Assembly (NCBI RefSeq): GCF_014204895.1 | Contig: NZ_JACHMF010000001.1 | Location: 4,588,001-4,652,000, forward strand | Direction of reading: 5' to 3' | Length of the DNA stretch: 64,000 bases | Source: Paractinoplanes abujensis | GTDB taxonomy: Bacteria; Actinomycetota; Actinomycetes; Mycobacteriales; Micromonosporaceae | In this document: piece after piece, positions 8,165 through 15,696 of the stretch | Numbering within the stretch: position 1 is the first letter of the stretch | Layout: every line of letters starts with the position of its first letter | The notes under the pieces: model-generated | Told to the model about the DNA's origin: nothing | Database searches by the model: none | What the model saw: only the letters and a program-made list of their open reading frames with translations | Translations under genes and position numbers: made by a program

Positions 8165-9385
8165 GTGACGTGGATGACGGCCACCGGGCCCTTGCCGAGA
8201 CCGGGCTGGCGCGCGCTGCTGCTCGACGGCGCCCTGGCCTTCGTGCTGGGGCTGGCCAGTTTCCAGGCCGCCACCGACGACGCCGCGCGGCTCCAGCCGA
8301 TCCCACCCATGATCCCCGACCCCTGGCGGCCAGAGCCACCGCCCGAGTCGGACCTCGGCGCGCTGCTGCTCGTGTTCGTTCTGTGCGCGCCTCTGGTGCT
8401 GCGCCGGCGTTACCCGCTCGGAGTGCTCGGGGCGACGATCCTCGCCTCGTTCCTGGTGCTGGCGAGCCAGGGCGACCAGCAGCCCAACCTCTACCCGTGC
8501 GTGGTGGTCGCCTCGCTCATCGCCGTCTACAGCGCGGCCGCGCACAGCCCGTATCGGCGGCCCGCCCTGGCCGGCATCGCGGTGGCCGCGGTGTTCGGCC
8601 TCGTCGTGGTCGAAGTGCCCAAGGACTACCTGCTGTTCCTCATGCTGACGCCGCTGACCGCGGCGGTCGGCGGGCACTACGTGTGGAAGCGGCGCGCCGG
8701 GGAGGACCGGGAACGGATCGCGGCCGAGACACGGGCCCAGGCCGAGGCGTTGCGCGACGCGGTCGACGGCGAACGGGCCCGGATCGCGCGCGAACTGCAC
8801 GACGTGGTGACACACCACGTGAGCGTGATGGTGATCCAGGCCGGGGCGGCCCGCGCGGTGCTGGCGGCCGAACCCGGGCAGGCCCGGGAGGCGCTGCTGG
8901 CCGTCGAGGCGACCGGGCGGTCCGCGCTGACCGAACTGCGCAACGTCATGGGGTTGCTGTCCACGCCCGTGCTGGAAGGAGGACCCGAGGCGCCGCAGCC
9001 GGGCATCGAGGGGCTGCCCGCGCTGGTCGGGCGGATGCGCGACGCCGGGGTGCCGGTGCTGCTGACAGTCGTCGGCGACGAACGGCCGATCGCGCCCGGC
9101 ATCGGGCTGACCGCGTACCGGGTCGTGCAGGAGGCGCTGACGAACATGGTGCGGCACGCGCCCGGAGCCACCGCGATGGTGCTGGTCGAATACACCGGGG
9201 ACGCCCTGCGGATCGAGGTCGCGAACACCGAGCCCACCGGTCCCGCGGCGAGCGGGCCGACCGGCGGGCGGGGGCTGATCGGGCTGCGGGAACGGCTCAC
9301 CGTCTACGGTGGAAGCCTGCGCGCCGAGGCCCGCCCCGGCGAGGGCTACCTGGTCGAGGCCCTGATCCCCCTGGAGACAGCATGA
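8165..9385 (+). CDS. Sensor histidine kinase, NarL/DesK type
   Basis: 406 residues from GTG 8165 (VTWMTATGPL); the frame is open further upstream and ATG 8174 is another option. The N-terminal 150 residues contain four or five membrane helices (ALAFVLGLASF, LLLVFVLCAPLVL, LGATILASFLVLA, ALAGIAVAAVFGLVVV, LLFLMLTPLTAAVGG) without an evident extracellular domain. The HisKA_3 dimerisation domain follows, with phospho-acceptor His212 in ARELHDVVTHH, then a HATPase domain (AYRVVQEALTNMVRH; GGRGLIGLRERLTVYGG). The stop overlaps the response regulator start as ATGA. It is divergent from an ABC exporter, a common arrangement for envelope-stress sensing. Confidence 0.93.
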   Translation: MTWMTATGPLPRPGWRALLLDGALAFVLGLASFQAATDDAARLQPIPPMIPDPWRPEPPPESDLGALLLVFVLCAPLVLRRRYPLGVLGATILASFLVLASQGDQQPNLYPCVVVASLIAVYSAAAHSPYRRPALAGIAVAAVFGLVVVEVPKDYLLFLMLTPLTAAVGGHYVWKRRAGEDRERIAAETRAQAEALRDAVDGERARIARELHDVVTHHVSVMVIQAGAARAVLAAEPGQAREALLAVEATGRSALTELRNVMGLLSTPVLEGGPEAPQPGIEGLPALVGRMRDAGVPVLLTVVGDERPIAPGIGLTAYRVVQEALTNMVRHAPGATAMVLVEYTGDALRIEVANTEPTGPAASGPTGGRGLIGLRERLTVYGGSLRAEARPGEGYLVEALIPLETA

Positions 9386-10056
9386 CCGTACGGGTGGTGG
9401 TCGCCGACGATCAAGCCCTGGTCCGTACGGGATTCCGCATGATCCTCACGGCGGGCGGGGTGGACGTCGTCGCCGAAGCGGCCAACGGCGCCGAAGCGGT
9501 CGACGCCGTCCGGCGCACCCGGCCCGACGTGGTGCTGATGGACGTACGGATGCCGGAACTGGACGGCCTGGAAGCGACCCGCCGCATCCTCACCGGGGCG
9601 GCCGCGGCGCCGCGCATCATCATCCTGACCACGTTCGACCTCGACCAGTACGTGTACGCCGCGCTGGCCGCCGGAGCGAGCGGCTTCCTGCTCAAGGACG
9701 TCACCCCGGAGCACCTGGTGGCGGCCGTGCTGATGGTGCGCGACGGCGACGCCCTGCTGGCCCCGTCGATCACCCGGCGGCTGGTCGACCGGTTCGCCCG
9801 CCGCGACCCGCAGACCGCCGCCATGCACCGCGACCTGGCCGCCCTCACCCCCCGCGAGACCGAGGTGCTGCGGCTGCTGGCCGGCGGGCTCAGCAACGCC
9901 GAACTGGCGGCCGAACTGCACCTGTCCGAGGCCACAGTGAAAACCCACGTGGCCCGCATCCTGGGCAAGCTGCAACTGCGCGACCGCGTGCAGGCGGTAG
10001 TCGTCGCCTACGAGACCGGCCTGGTCAGCCCCGGTTCCCCGGCGGGCGAGGCTTGA
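9382..10056 (+). CDS. Response regulator, NarL/FixJ (LuxR-type HTH) family
   Basis: 224 residues from ATG 9382 inside the kinase stop (ATGA). Receiver domain: acidic pair in VVADDQ, phospho-acceptor Asp54 in VLMDVRMPELDG, conserved Thr in ILTTFD, Lys in FLLKD. The C-terminal LuxR-type DNA-binding domain reads LTPRETEVLRLLAGGLSNAE, then LSEATVKTHVARIL. It should act as the DNA-binding output of the adjacent kinase; the likely target is the divergent ABC exporter promoter region (8010-8164), which is inference. Confidence 0.94.
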   Translation: MTVRVVVADDQALVRTGFRMILTAGGVDVVAEAANGAEAVDAVRRTRPDVVLMDVRMPELDGLEATRRILTGAAAAPRIIILTTFDLDQYVYAALAAGASGFLLKDVTPEHLVAAVLMVRDGDALLAPSITRRLVDRFARRDPQTAAMHRDLAALTPRETEVLRLLAGGLSNAELAAELHLSEATVKTHVARILGKLQLRDRVQAVVVAYETGLVSPGSPAGEA

Positions 10057-10180
10057 TCAGGCACACCGGGACAGCCGTCGAGGGCCGCGGTCAGGCCACG
10101 GTCCGGGCCCGACCAGTGCACCGTCACCAGGTGAGGCAGGCGTTGGAGGTCGCTCACCTCGACCGGTCCCTCCGGCGGAA
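10050..10180 (-). pseudogene. Possible remnant of a leucine-rich/hydrophobic-repeat protein
   Basis: On the minus strand this stretch reads as a protein-like segment (VEVSDLQRLPHLVTVHW, then SGPDRGLTAALDGCPG) with no start nearby; it runs into the tail of the response regulator gene. Such spacing of Leu/Pro looks like the repeats of actinobacterial leucine-rich proteins. It has no intact gene context, and I treat it as a decayed fragment at most. Confidence 0.25.
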
Positions 10181-10395
10181 CGAGGCCGCTTGATGGCCGC
10201 AGGTCGAGCGACTCACGCGGGCCGGAACGTGCCGCGGGCCCGCGCCGAAGTCGACCTCGACCGCCTGCTCCGCGCGCCGGACGTCACGTACCGAACGGAA
10301 TCCGTGCCTGCCCGCATGCTAGGCGTCGGCGGTGCTGGGCTCGCACCCGTACAGCCCGCCCGCCCGTATGTTGCCGCGCCGCGACGGGTGGACGT
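10181..10395. other. Non-coding spacer
   Basis: About 215 bases between the response regulator (with the possible remnant above) and the stop of the next minus-strand gene. A plus-strand open frame crosses it but has low-complexity composition and no ribosome site. I see no convincing promoter, hairpin or gene. Confidence 0.5.
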
Positions 10396-11673
10396 TCATC
10401 CCTTGACGACGGCGAGCGTGCTGACGGGGGTGGCGTTCAGGGCGCTCATCGGGGTGCCCTTGTCGCCCCAGGTGCCGTCGGCGATGGCGGCGTCGCGTCG
10501 GTCGATCAGGTCGTTGTAGGTGGCCTTCGGGAGGCGGTCGAGGCGCAGCCGCCACGTGACGCCGGCGCCCTCGGGGCGGGTCGAGCCCAGATAGATCGTG
10601 TACGGGGCGGCGCCGTTGCCGATGATGTCGAGTTTGCCGTCCAGGTAGCAGCGGCCGGCGACGCAGATGAGCAGAGCCACCACGGTGTTGGTGGACTTGA
10701 CGTCGGCCGGGGAGACCGTGAAGCGGGCGTCGAACGGGTAGGGGACGCGGCTGTTGGCGGCGGGGCCGACGATCCTCGTGCGGACGGCGGCCGCGGGCGG
10801 GGTGGTCCTGGTGGCCGCCGGCGGTGCGGTGGCGGTGCTGGGAGGAGGCGTCGGCGGTGCCGTGGTGGCGGAAGCGGCGGCCGAGGGGACCACGGGGGCC
10901 TGCGGAAGCGCGGAGATGGCGGCCGAGGCGGTGGGGGCCGCGGCCGGCTGCGACGGCGCGGGCCGGGTGGCGGCGGTGGATTCCGGCTGGTCGTCGCCGG
11001 GGCGCACAAGCAGCACGGCGACGACGACGGCCACGATGATGCCGCCCGCGACGCCGCCGAGGGCCGCGGGGAGCCAGTTGCGGCGCGCGGAAGAAGGCGG
11101 AGCCGAGGCGAGCGGCGGAGCCGAGCTGAGCGGGGGCACCGGTGCGGGAGCGGAGAAGGACGCCGGCGAAACGCCCGGTGCGCCGGAAGTCGGCACTCCG
11201 GAGGCGGGCTGGGCAGAGGCCGGTGCGGGCGACGCGGAGACAGAAACGGCGGGCGCCGCGGCGTCGAGGTAGTCGCGGGCCCGGGCCACCACCCAGTGGT
11301 CCTCCCCCAGCGCCGCCGGTCCGAGGTCGGCCACTTCGGCGAAGTTGCGCCGGGCGACGTGCCGGTTGGCCAGTTCCTCGGCCACCACGGCCAGGTCGAA
11401 GGCGAGCATCACGACCAGCGGATCGGCCCCGGCCCCGCCCCGGGCCGCCGCCGCCGCTTCTTCGAGCACCCGGCGCGCCCCGGCCGGGTCGCCGGCCGCG
11501 CTGTGCAGGCCGGCCAGCTGCCGCATCGTCTCCAGCAGTTCCGGGTCGCCTTCGGCCAGCCCGGCCCGGCCCTGGCCCACCGCGTCTTCGAGCAACGCCC
11601 GCGCCGCGGAAGGGTTGCCCGCCTCGACGAGGGCTCGGGCTTGCTGACGCAGGTGGTCGAAGGCGAGAGGCAC
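10396..11673 (-). CDS. Single-pass membrane protein with TPR-like N-terminus and unknown C-terminal domain
   Basis: 425 residues. Residues 1-135 form helical pairs of tetratricopeptide type (ARALVEAGNPSAARALLEDA, LHSAAGDPAGARRVLEEAA). They are followed by an Ala/Ser/Pro-rich linker, one clear transmembrane helix around residues 196-221 (WLPAALGGVAGGIIVAVVVA), a second long Pro/Ala/Thr linker, and a globular C-terminal domain of about 125 residues (TRIVGPAANSRVPYPFDARF; CVAGRCYLDGKLDI; WRLRLDRLP) with two cysteines that could form a disulphide. With the N-terminus inside and the C-terminus outside this would be a type II membrane protein. The C-terminal domain is not recognised. No obvious operon partner. 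Confidence 0.75.
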   Translation of the reverse strand: MPLAFDHLRQQARALVEAGNPSAARALLEDAVGQGRAGLAEGDPELLETMRQLAGLHSAAGDPAGARRVLEEAAAAARGGAGADPLVVMLAFDLAVVAEELANRHVARRNFAEVADLGPAALGEDHWVVARARDYLDAAAPAVSVSASPAPASAQPASGVPTSGAPGVSPASFSAPAPVPPLSSAPPLASAPPSSARRNWLPAALGGVAGGIIVAVVVAVLLVRPGDDQPESTAATRPAPSQPAAAPTASAAISALPQAPVVPSAAASATTAPPTPPPSTATAPPAATRTTPPAAAVRTRIVGPAANSRVPYPFDARFTVSPADVKSTNTVVALLICVAGRCYLDGKLDIIGNGAAPYTIYLGSTRPEGAGVTWRLRLDRLPKATYNDLIDRRDAAIADGTWGDKGTPMSALNATPVSTLAVVKG

Positions 11674-11749
11674 CCCGCCATGCTGCCTGCCACGTGCAAC
11701 CGGCGCCAGCTCAGATCGGAATCGTGATCATGATGGTGGCGCCCCGCGG

Positions 11750-11929
11750 TCAGGTGGCCGCGGCGGTGACGCCCCCCACGGCCACGACGGCGCCCAGCGC
11801 GACGAGCAGGCCCGTGCACATGTGCTGCATGCGCCGGCTCGGCACGGGCTGCTGGTCGAGGACGGCGACCAGGACGCCCCATGCGGCGGCGAGGGTGGCC
11901 GCGAGCCCGCCCACCAGGAATCCGAACAT
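11750..11929 (-). CDS. Small two-helix membrane protein
   Basis: 59 residues from ATG 11929 (MFGFLVGGLAATLAAAWGVLV, then a polar loop with PVPSRRMQ, then LLVALGAVVAVGGVTAAAT): two predicted membrane helices joined by a short basic loop. The frame stays open upstream to 11968 but with arginine-rich, unlikely sequence. No family is recognised. Codon pattern and helix spacing support a real gene, but ribosome-site evidence is weak. Confidence 0.5.
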   Translation of the reverse strand: MFGFLVGGLAATLAAAWGVLVAVLDQQPVPSRRMQHMCTGLLVALGAVVAVGGVTAAAT

Positions 11930-11997
11930 CGTTGCAGGATGCCGTTCCGGCCGTCGGCGCGCCGCCAACGGCCGGTGACATCACGCTGAATTGCGCG

Positions 11998-12492
11998 CTA
12001 CTTCTCGATGAGCGTGGCCGCCCGGTCGATGTCCGACTGCTTGACCGCGGCCAGCGAGCCGAACAGCTTCACGGCCTGGTAGTACGTCCAGGCGAGGCTG
12101 TTGCAGGCCGGGCGCACGACGGTGCTGTAGGTGGCGCAGACGCGCTTGAGGTCGGCGTAGAAGGTGTCGTCGATCCGGGCCTTGTTCGCCGGGAACTGAC
12201 CGATCGCCTTGTAGTTGCGGTACCCGAAGTCGTGGTGCCAGCACGACGTGTCGAAATTGAAGCCCAGCGGGTTGTCGGGGCTCGACGAGCAGTAGTCGGT
12301 CGACCAGTCGAAGCCGTACGAGGCCCACGGCGCCCGGTTGGCCCGGGCGTCGTTCCAGGCGGCGGTGCTGGCCGCGGTCGGCTGGGTCCAGCGTGAGAGG
12401 ACGGTTTCCTTGGAGTCGGCCGCGTAGGCGGCGCCGGCCGGGAACAGGGCGGCGACGGCGAACAGCAGGACGACGAGGATGCGACGGGTCAT
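11998..12492 (-). CDS. Secreted prokaryotic phospholipase A2
   Basis: 164 residues with a Sec signal peptide (RRILVVLLFAVAALFPAG, AYA|AD cleavage near residue 24). The mature part matches the small bacterial secreted phospholipase A2 family: the TDYCSSSPDNP segment, then the active-site motif SCWHHDFGYRNY with His87-Asp88, and RIDDTFYADLKRVC. Four cysteines in the mature protein fit two disulphides. The enzyme hydrolyses the sn-2 ester of phospholipids outside the cell, using Ca2+. An excellent ribosome site (GGAGG, five bases before ATG 12492) and an inverted repeat in the promoter region precede it. Confidence 0.93.
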   Translation of the reverse strand: MTRRILVVLLFAVAALFPAGAAYAADSKETVLSRWTQPTAASTAAWNDARANRAPWASYGFDWSTDYCSSSPDNPLGFNFDTSCWHHDFGYRNYKAIGQFPANKARIDDTFYADLKRVCATYSTVVRPACNSLAWTYYQAVKLFGSLAAVKQSDIDRAATLIEK

Positions 12493-12530
12493 CGGAGCCT
12501 CCTAGGTGGTTGCACCCAGACTCCGGCCCT

Positions 12531-12552
12531 AGGGGTAAACCTATCCACCCCT
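12531..12552 (-). promoter_or_regulatory. Inverted repeat upstream of the phospholipase gene
   Basis: AGGGGT and ACCCCT half-sites separated by 10 bases, in the AT-richer 85-base spacer ahead of the phospholipase start. The position suits an operator or activator site; the regulator is unknown. Confidence 0.35.
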
Positions 12553-12577
12553 ATCTATCAAACTCGGTGTGCCGTCT

Positions 12578-13483
12578 TCAGTACTTCAAGTGTTGCCGCG
12601 TCAGCTGTGCGACCTTCTCGACGAGCGCGATGCCGCTGTCCATCGACTGGTTGTTGTGCGACAGCACCGCCACCGAGACGTCGACCTTGCCGTCGGGCGC
12701 GGTGACCCGGCCGATCGTGTTGACCGCCCACAGACCGCCGTCGGCCGAGCGGGTGTCCCAGCCGTTCTTGACCGTGGTCGTCTCGCCCGGCTTGGCCACC
12801 GAGGGCACACCCCAGTCCTGGTCGTCGGCGACCGTGTTCATCAGCGAGAACGCCGTCTGGCGGGAGTCCGCGTCGAGCGGGCCGCGCGGGTCGACCAGGC
12901 GCGAGAGCAGCTTGACCTGATCGGTGGCGGTGGTCTTGGTCAGGCCCCAGGCCCGGTTGACCGTCGTCTGGGTCAGGCCCAGGCGCTTGTTGCACTTCGT
13001 GATCGCGGCCTTGCCGCCCAGATGCTCGAACAGCTCGGTCGTCGCGTTGTTGTCGCTGAGCTGGATCATCGGGGTGGCCAGGGCCATCTCGCCGTCGGTG
13101 GGCTCACGGTCCTTGTCCTGCGCCTGCAGCAGCTCGCAGGCGAGGATCTGGGCCTTGACGATGCTCGCGGTGTCGAACTTCGTCGTGCCCTGATACTGGT
13201 ACGCCTGGCCGGTCTTCCTGTCGATCACGGCGACCGCGAAGTCGGGGGTCTCGGCCGCGACCGCCTTGAGGGCCGCGTCGAGCTGTTTGGCCCGTTTCGC
13301 CCGCTCGATCCGGGCCAGCTCCTCGGGGCTCGGACCGGCCGGCTTGTTGCCCTTGCCGCCCGTGAGCGCGGAGGTCACGCCACCGCTCTCGCCGTCGCCG
13401 CCCATACCGAGCGCGATGAGGCCTCCGCCGCCGAGGATCACGGCTGCCGCCACAGCAATGATGAGGTTCCGGGATCGCCGCAC
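12578..13483 (-). CDS. Class A beta-lactamase-like serine hydrolase, membrane-anchored
   Basis: 301 residues from GTG 13483. An N-terminal anchor helix (LIIAVAAAVILGGGGLIALG) is followed by a charged linker and a penicillin-binding fold: Ser107-x-x-Lys110 in TASIVKAQ, the SDN motif in LSDNNATTE, and a KNG triad (VKNGWDT) in place of KTG. This is the Beta-lactamase2-type family found in many actinobacteria, which includes true beta-lactamases and uncharacterised cell-wall hydrolases. The anchor suggests an extracytoplasmic, membrane-tethered enzyme. Whether it degrades antibiotics cannot be told from sequence: a class A omega-loop ExxLN is not obvious. The frame is open further upstream, but the GTG directly before a basic n-region is the natural start. 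Confidence 0.85.
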   Translation of the reverse strand: MRRSRNLIIAVAAAVILGGGGLIALGMGGDGESGGVTSALTGGKGNKPAGPSPEELARIERAKRAKQLDAALKAVAAETPDFAVAVIDRKTGQAYQYQGTTKFDTASIVKAQILACELLQAQDKDREPTDGEMALATPMIQLSDNNATTELFEHLGGKAAITKCNKRLGLTQTTVNRAWGLTKTTATDQVKLLSRLVDPRGPLDADSRQTAFSLMNTVADDQDWGVPSVAKPGETTTVKNGWDTRSADGGLWAVNTIGRVTAPDGKVDVSVAVLSHNNQSMDSGIALVEKVAQLTRQHLKY

Positions 13484-13648
13484 CGAAGCATAGTGCCGCC
13501 TCCGGCGCGAAGACTCAAACCCTCGTACGCAGGGCATCGCCATCGATACATTGGGTGATCGATTTCGGGCGTGTGCCCCGTCCGCGCTACCCCCGATCGC
13601 CCACCGCGAGGTGACGTCCCCAGCGGCGTACGTCAATAGCGTTTTCCC

Positions 13649-13864
13649 ATGTCGATCCGCTTTCTCCTGTTGTTCGTCGTGTTCCTGGCGCTGGATGTCC
13701 GGCTGGCGCCGGTCGCCGCGTTCGCCGCCCGCAACCCCGATCACCGGCGGGCCCTCCGACAACCCGCCCTTGCCTTTCGCCACCCCCGGCGACCCCACCG
13801 CCGCTTCCCAGCCGGCCGCCGCTCAGCCCATCCCCATCGCTCCTGCCCGCACTTCCCCGCGTGA
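13649..13864 (+). other. Short open frame with signal-like N-terminus, probably part of a decayed gene
   Basis: 71 codons starting with a hydrophobic segment (IRFLLLFVVFLALDV) and then becoming Arg/His/Pro-rich, as happens when reading out of frame. The +1 frame from about 13735 reads as a plausible Pro/Ala linker (PSDNPPLPFATPGDPTA) leading into the kinase fossil at 13878. The simplest view is the broken 5' part of the same kinase gene or of a neighbouring secreted protein. I do not claim a functional product. Confidence 0.3.
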
Positions 13865-13877
13865 TCGACAGCCAGGG

Positions 13878-14021
13878 ATGTCGGAGATAAGAGCACTCGT
13901 GAGTCGGATCCGAGCCGCGGGTCAGCCGGTCGAACTCGTCGAGGAGGGCGGGACGCCGCCGCTGAGCGAGGGACGCCAGATCACCGCCGTCACCGCCCGC
14001 ATCCCCGTGGCCGCACGATGA
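13878..14021 (+). pseudogene. Fossil of a NarL-type sensor histidine kinase
   Basis: The 47 codons read MSEIRALVSRIRAAGQPVEL, then VEEGGTPPLSEGRQITA, then VTARIPVAAR and TGA. The first part matches the segment just before the HATPase N-box of NarL-type kinases (compare ALVGRMRDAGVPVLL and GIGLTAYRVVQEALTN in the intact kinase at 8165). The last ten residues match the normal C-terminal end of such kinases. The whole ATP-binding core between them is missing, as are the His-box and membrane part upstream. The stop still overlaps the next start as ATGA, as in the intact pair at 9382. Confidence 0.75.
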
Positions 14022-14214
14022 CGCTCAAGGTGCTGGCCTGTGACGACCAGGCCCTCGTACGGACCGGGTCCGGGGGTCCGGCCGTGACCGAGGCGCTGAC
14101 CCCACGCGAGCTGGAGGTGCTGCGTCTGCCGGCCACCGGCATGTCCTTGCCCTGCGCGACCGCGTGCACGCGGTGGTGTACGCCTACGGGACCGGCCTGG
14201 TCCGCCCGGGCTGA
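14018..14214 (+). pseudogene. Fossil of a NarL-type response regulator
   Basis: Begins normally (MTLKVLACDDQALVRTG), then jumps directly to the start of the LuxR-type HTH (LTPRELEVLRL). The receiver from about residue 18 on, with its phospho-Asp, is gone. After LPATGMS the frame shifts; the plus-one reading then gives LRDRVHAVVYAYGTGLVRPG and TGA 14212-14214, the normal C-terminal end (compare LRDRVQAVVVAYETGLV in the regulator at 9382). So at least two internal deletions have occurred, while both ends and the coupling to the kinase remnant survive. Confidence 0.78.
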
Positions 14215-14226
14215 TCCCGCGCCGCG

Positions 14227-15696
14227 TCACTTGGGGGTGCCGACCGTCTCGGTGGGCGGGGCGACCACGACGTCCTCGTGGGAGTCGAAACCCGTACGGG
14301 TCATCGTTCCCCACACCGCGGGCCGGCCGTGCCACGCGGCGATCGCGCCCCAGACCTGCCAGATCGCCAGCACCTGGCGGTAGCCGAAGTTCTCCAGCAC
14401 CGCCGCGACCACCCCGCGCAGCATGTCGCTCCAGCGCGGATAGCGGTGGAACGACACCTCCTCGATGAAGAGCGCGACCAGGCTGACGAGCAACCCGTAG
14501 CCGTACGCGACCAGCGCGAAGCGCCAGGCGAAGCCGACGTCGATCGCGTCCGCCCAGAGTCCGAGGGGCAGCAGCACCAGCGCGGCGAGCTCGACGAACG
14601 GCGCCAGCAGCTCGAAGATCAGGTAGTACGGCAGCGCGACCAGCCCGATCCGGCCGTAGCGCGGGTTGAAGACCATGTGCCGGTGCTTGGTCAGGATCTC
14701 GGCGATCCCGCGATGCCAGCGGCGGCGCTGCGACCCGAGGACCTTCCAGTGCGACGGCGCCTCGCTCCAGCTGACCGGCTCGGCCACGAAGATGACGCGG
14801 TAGTCCTCGCCGCGGTCGCGCAGGTAGTGGTGCAGGCGGACGACCAGTTCCGCGTCCTCGCCGATCGTGTCGGTGGCCATCCCGCCGATCGCCACCAGCA
14901 GGTCGCGCCGGAACACACCGAACGCGCCGCTGATCACGACCAGGCCACCGATCCGGGACCATCCCGTACGGCTCATCAGGAACGCCCGCAGGTACTCGAC
15001 GATCTGAATGCGCACGAGCCACGTACGGGGCATCCGGACGTCGACGACACGCCCCGCGACCACCTTGCAGCCGTTGGCGATCCGCACCACGCCGCCGCAA
15101 GCGGCCACCCGCAGCGGGTCGTCGGCGAACGGTTTGGCCACCGACAGCAGCGCGTCCGGGTCGAGCACCGAGTCCGCGTCGACCATGCAGACGAGCGGGT
15201 GCCGGGCCAGGTTGATCCCGACGTTGAGGGCGTCCGACTTGCCGCCGTTGGTCTTGCGGACCACGGTCAGCGACCCGGTGTCGCCCCGCGGGACGTGCAC
15301 CGAGAGCACCTGCGACTCGTACGGGACCTCGGAAGGAACGACCCGGGGCACCTCGACCAGGTCGAAGTGCTCGCGCAGCTTGTCGAACGTGTCGTCGGAG
15401 GAGCCGTCGTCGACCACGACGATCTCGTAGCGGGGGTAGCGCAGCGCGGTCATCGCCTGCACGGCCGGGACGATGCCGGCACCCTCGTTGTAAGCGGGGA
15501 CGATCACGGTGACGGGCAGGGTGAGCGGGCTGCGGAACATGTCGTCGGAGCCGGTGAACGCGGCCCGGCGCAGGTGCTTGGCGAACTCGACCGAGGCCAG
15601 CACGATCATGATCAGGTAGCTGCTGTTGAGCGCGATGAAATAACCGAACACGGCGTAGTCGGCGCCGCGCAGCACGGCCAGCACGGAGTCGCGCAT
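14227..15696 (-). CDS. Processive glycosyltransferase family 2 (PgaC/BcsA-like)
   Basis: 489 residues. An N-terminal TM helix (YLIMIVLASVEFA region) precedes a GT-A domain with VTVIVPAYNEGAGI, VVVDDGSSDDT, DXD-type motif VDADSVL, TED-like GEDAEL and the processivity motif QRRRWHRG. At least four TM helices follow (LPYYLIFELLAPFVELAALVL and others). This layout fits membrane synthases of poly-N-acetylglucosamine, hyaluronan or similar polysaccharides, with catalysis at the cytosolic face and export through the membrane helices. The polymer cannot be assigned. Its ATG overlaps the stop of the HEAT-repeat gene (TGATG), so the two are co-translated; the HEAT protein is probably an assembly or regulatory partner. 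Confidence 0.92.
   Translation of the reverse strand: MRDSVLAVLRGADYAVFGYFIALNSSYLIMIVLASVEFAKHLRRAAFTGSDDMFRSPLTLPVTVIVPAYNEGAGIVPAVQAMTALRYPRYEIVVVDDGSSDDTFDKLREHFDLVEVPRVVPSEVPYESQVLSVHVPRGDTGSLTVVRKTNGGKSDALNVGINLARHPLVCMVDADSVLDPDALLSVAKPFADDPLRVAACGGVVRIANGCKVVAGRVVDVRMPRTWLVRIQIVEYLRAFLMSRTGWSRIGGLVVISGAFGVFRRDLLVAIGGMATDTIGEDAELVVRLHHYLRDRGEDYRVIFVAEPVSWSEAPSHWKVLGSQRRRWHRGIAEILTKHRHMVFNPRYGRIGLVALPYYLIFELLAPFVELAALVLLPLGLWADAIDVGFAWRFALVAYGYGLLVSLVALFIEEVSFHRYPRWSDMLRGVVAAVLENFGYRQVLAIWQVWGAIAAWHGRPAVWGTMTRTGFDSHEDVVVAPPTETVGTPK

Noticed and set aside
10190..10519. Plus-strand 109-codon frame after the response regulator
   Set aside because: No ribosome site, arginine-rich composition, and it runs over the end of the true minus-strand gene at 10396.
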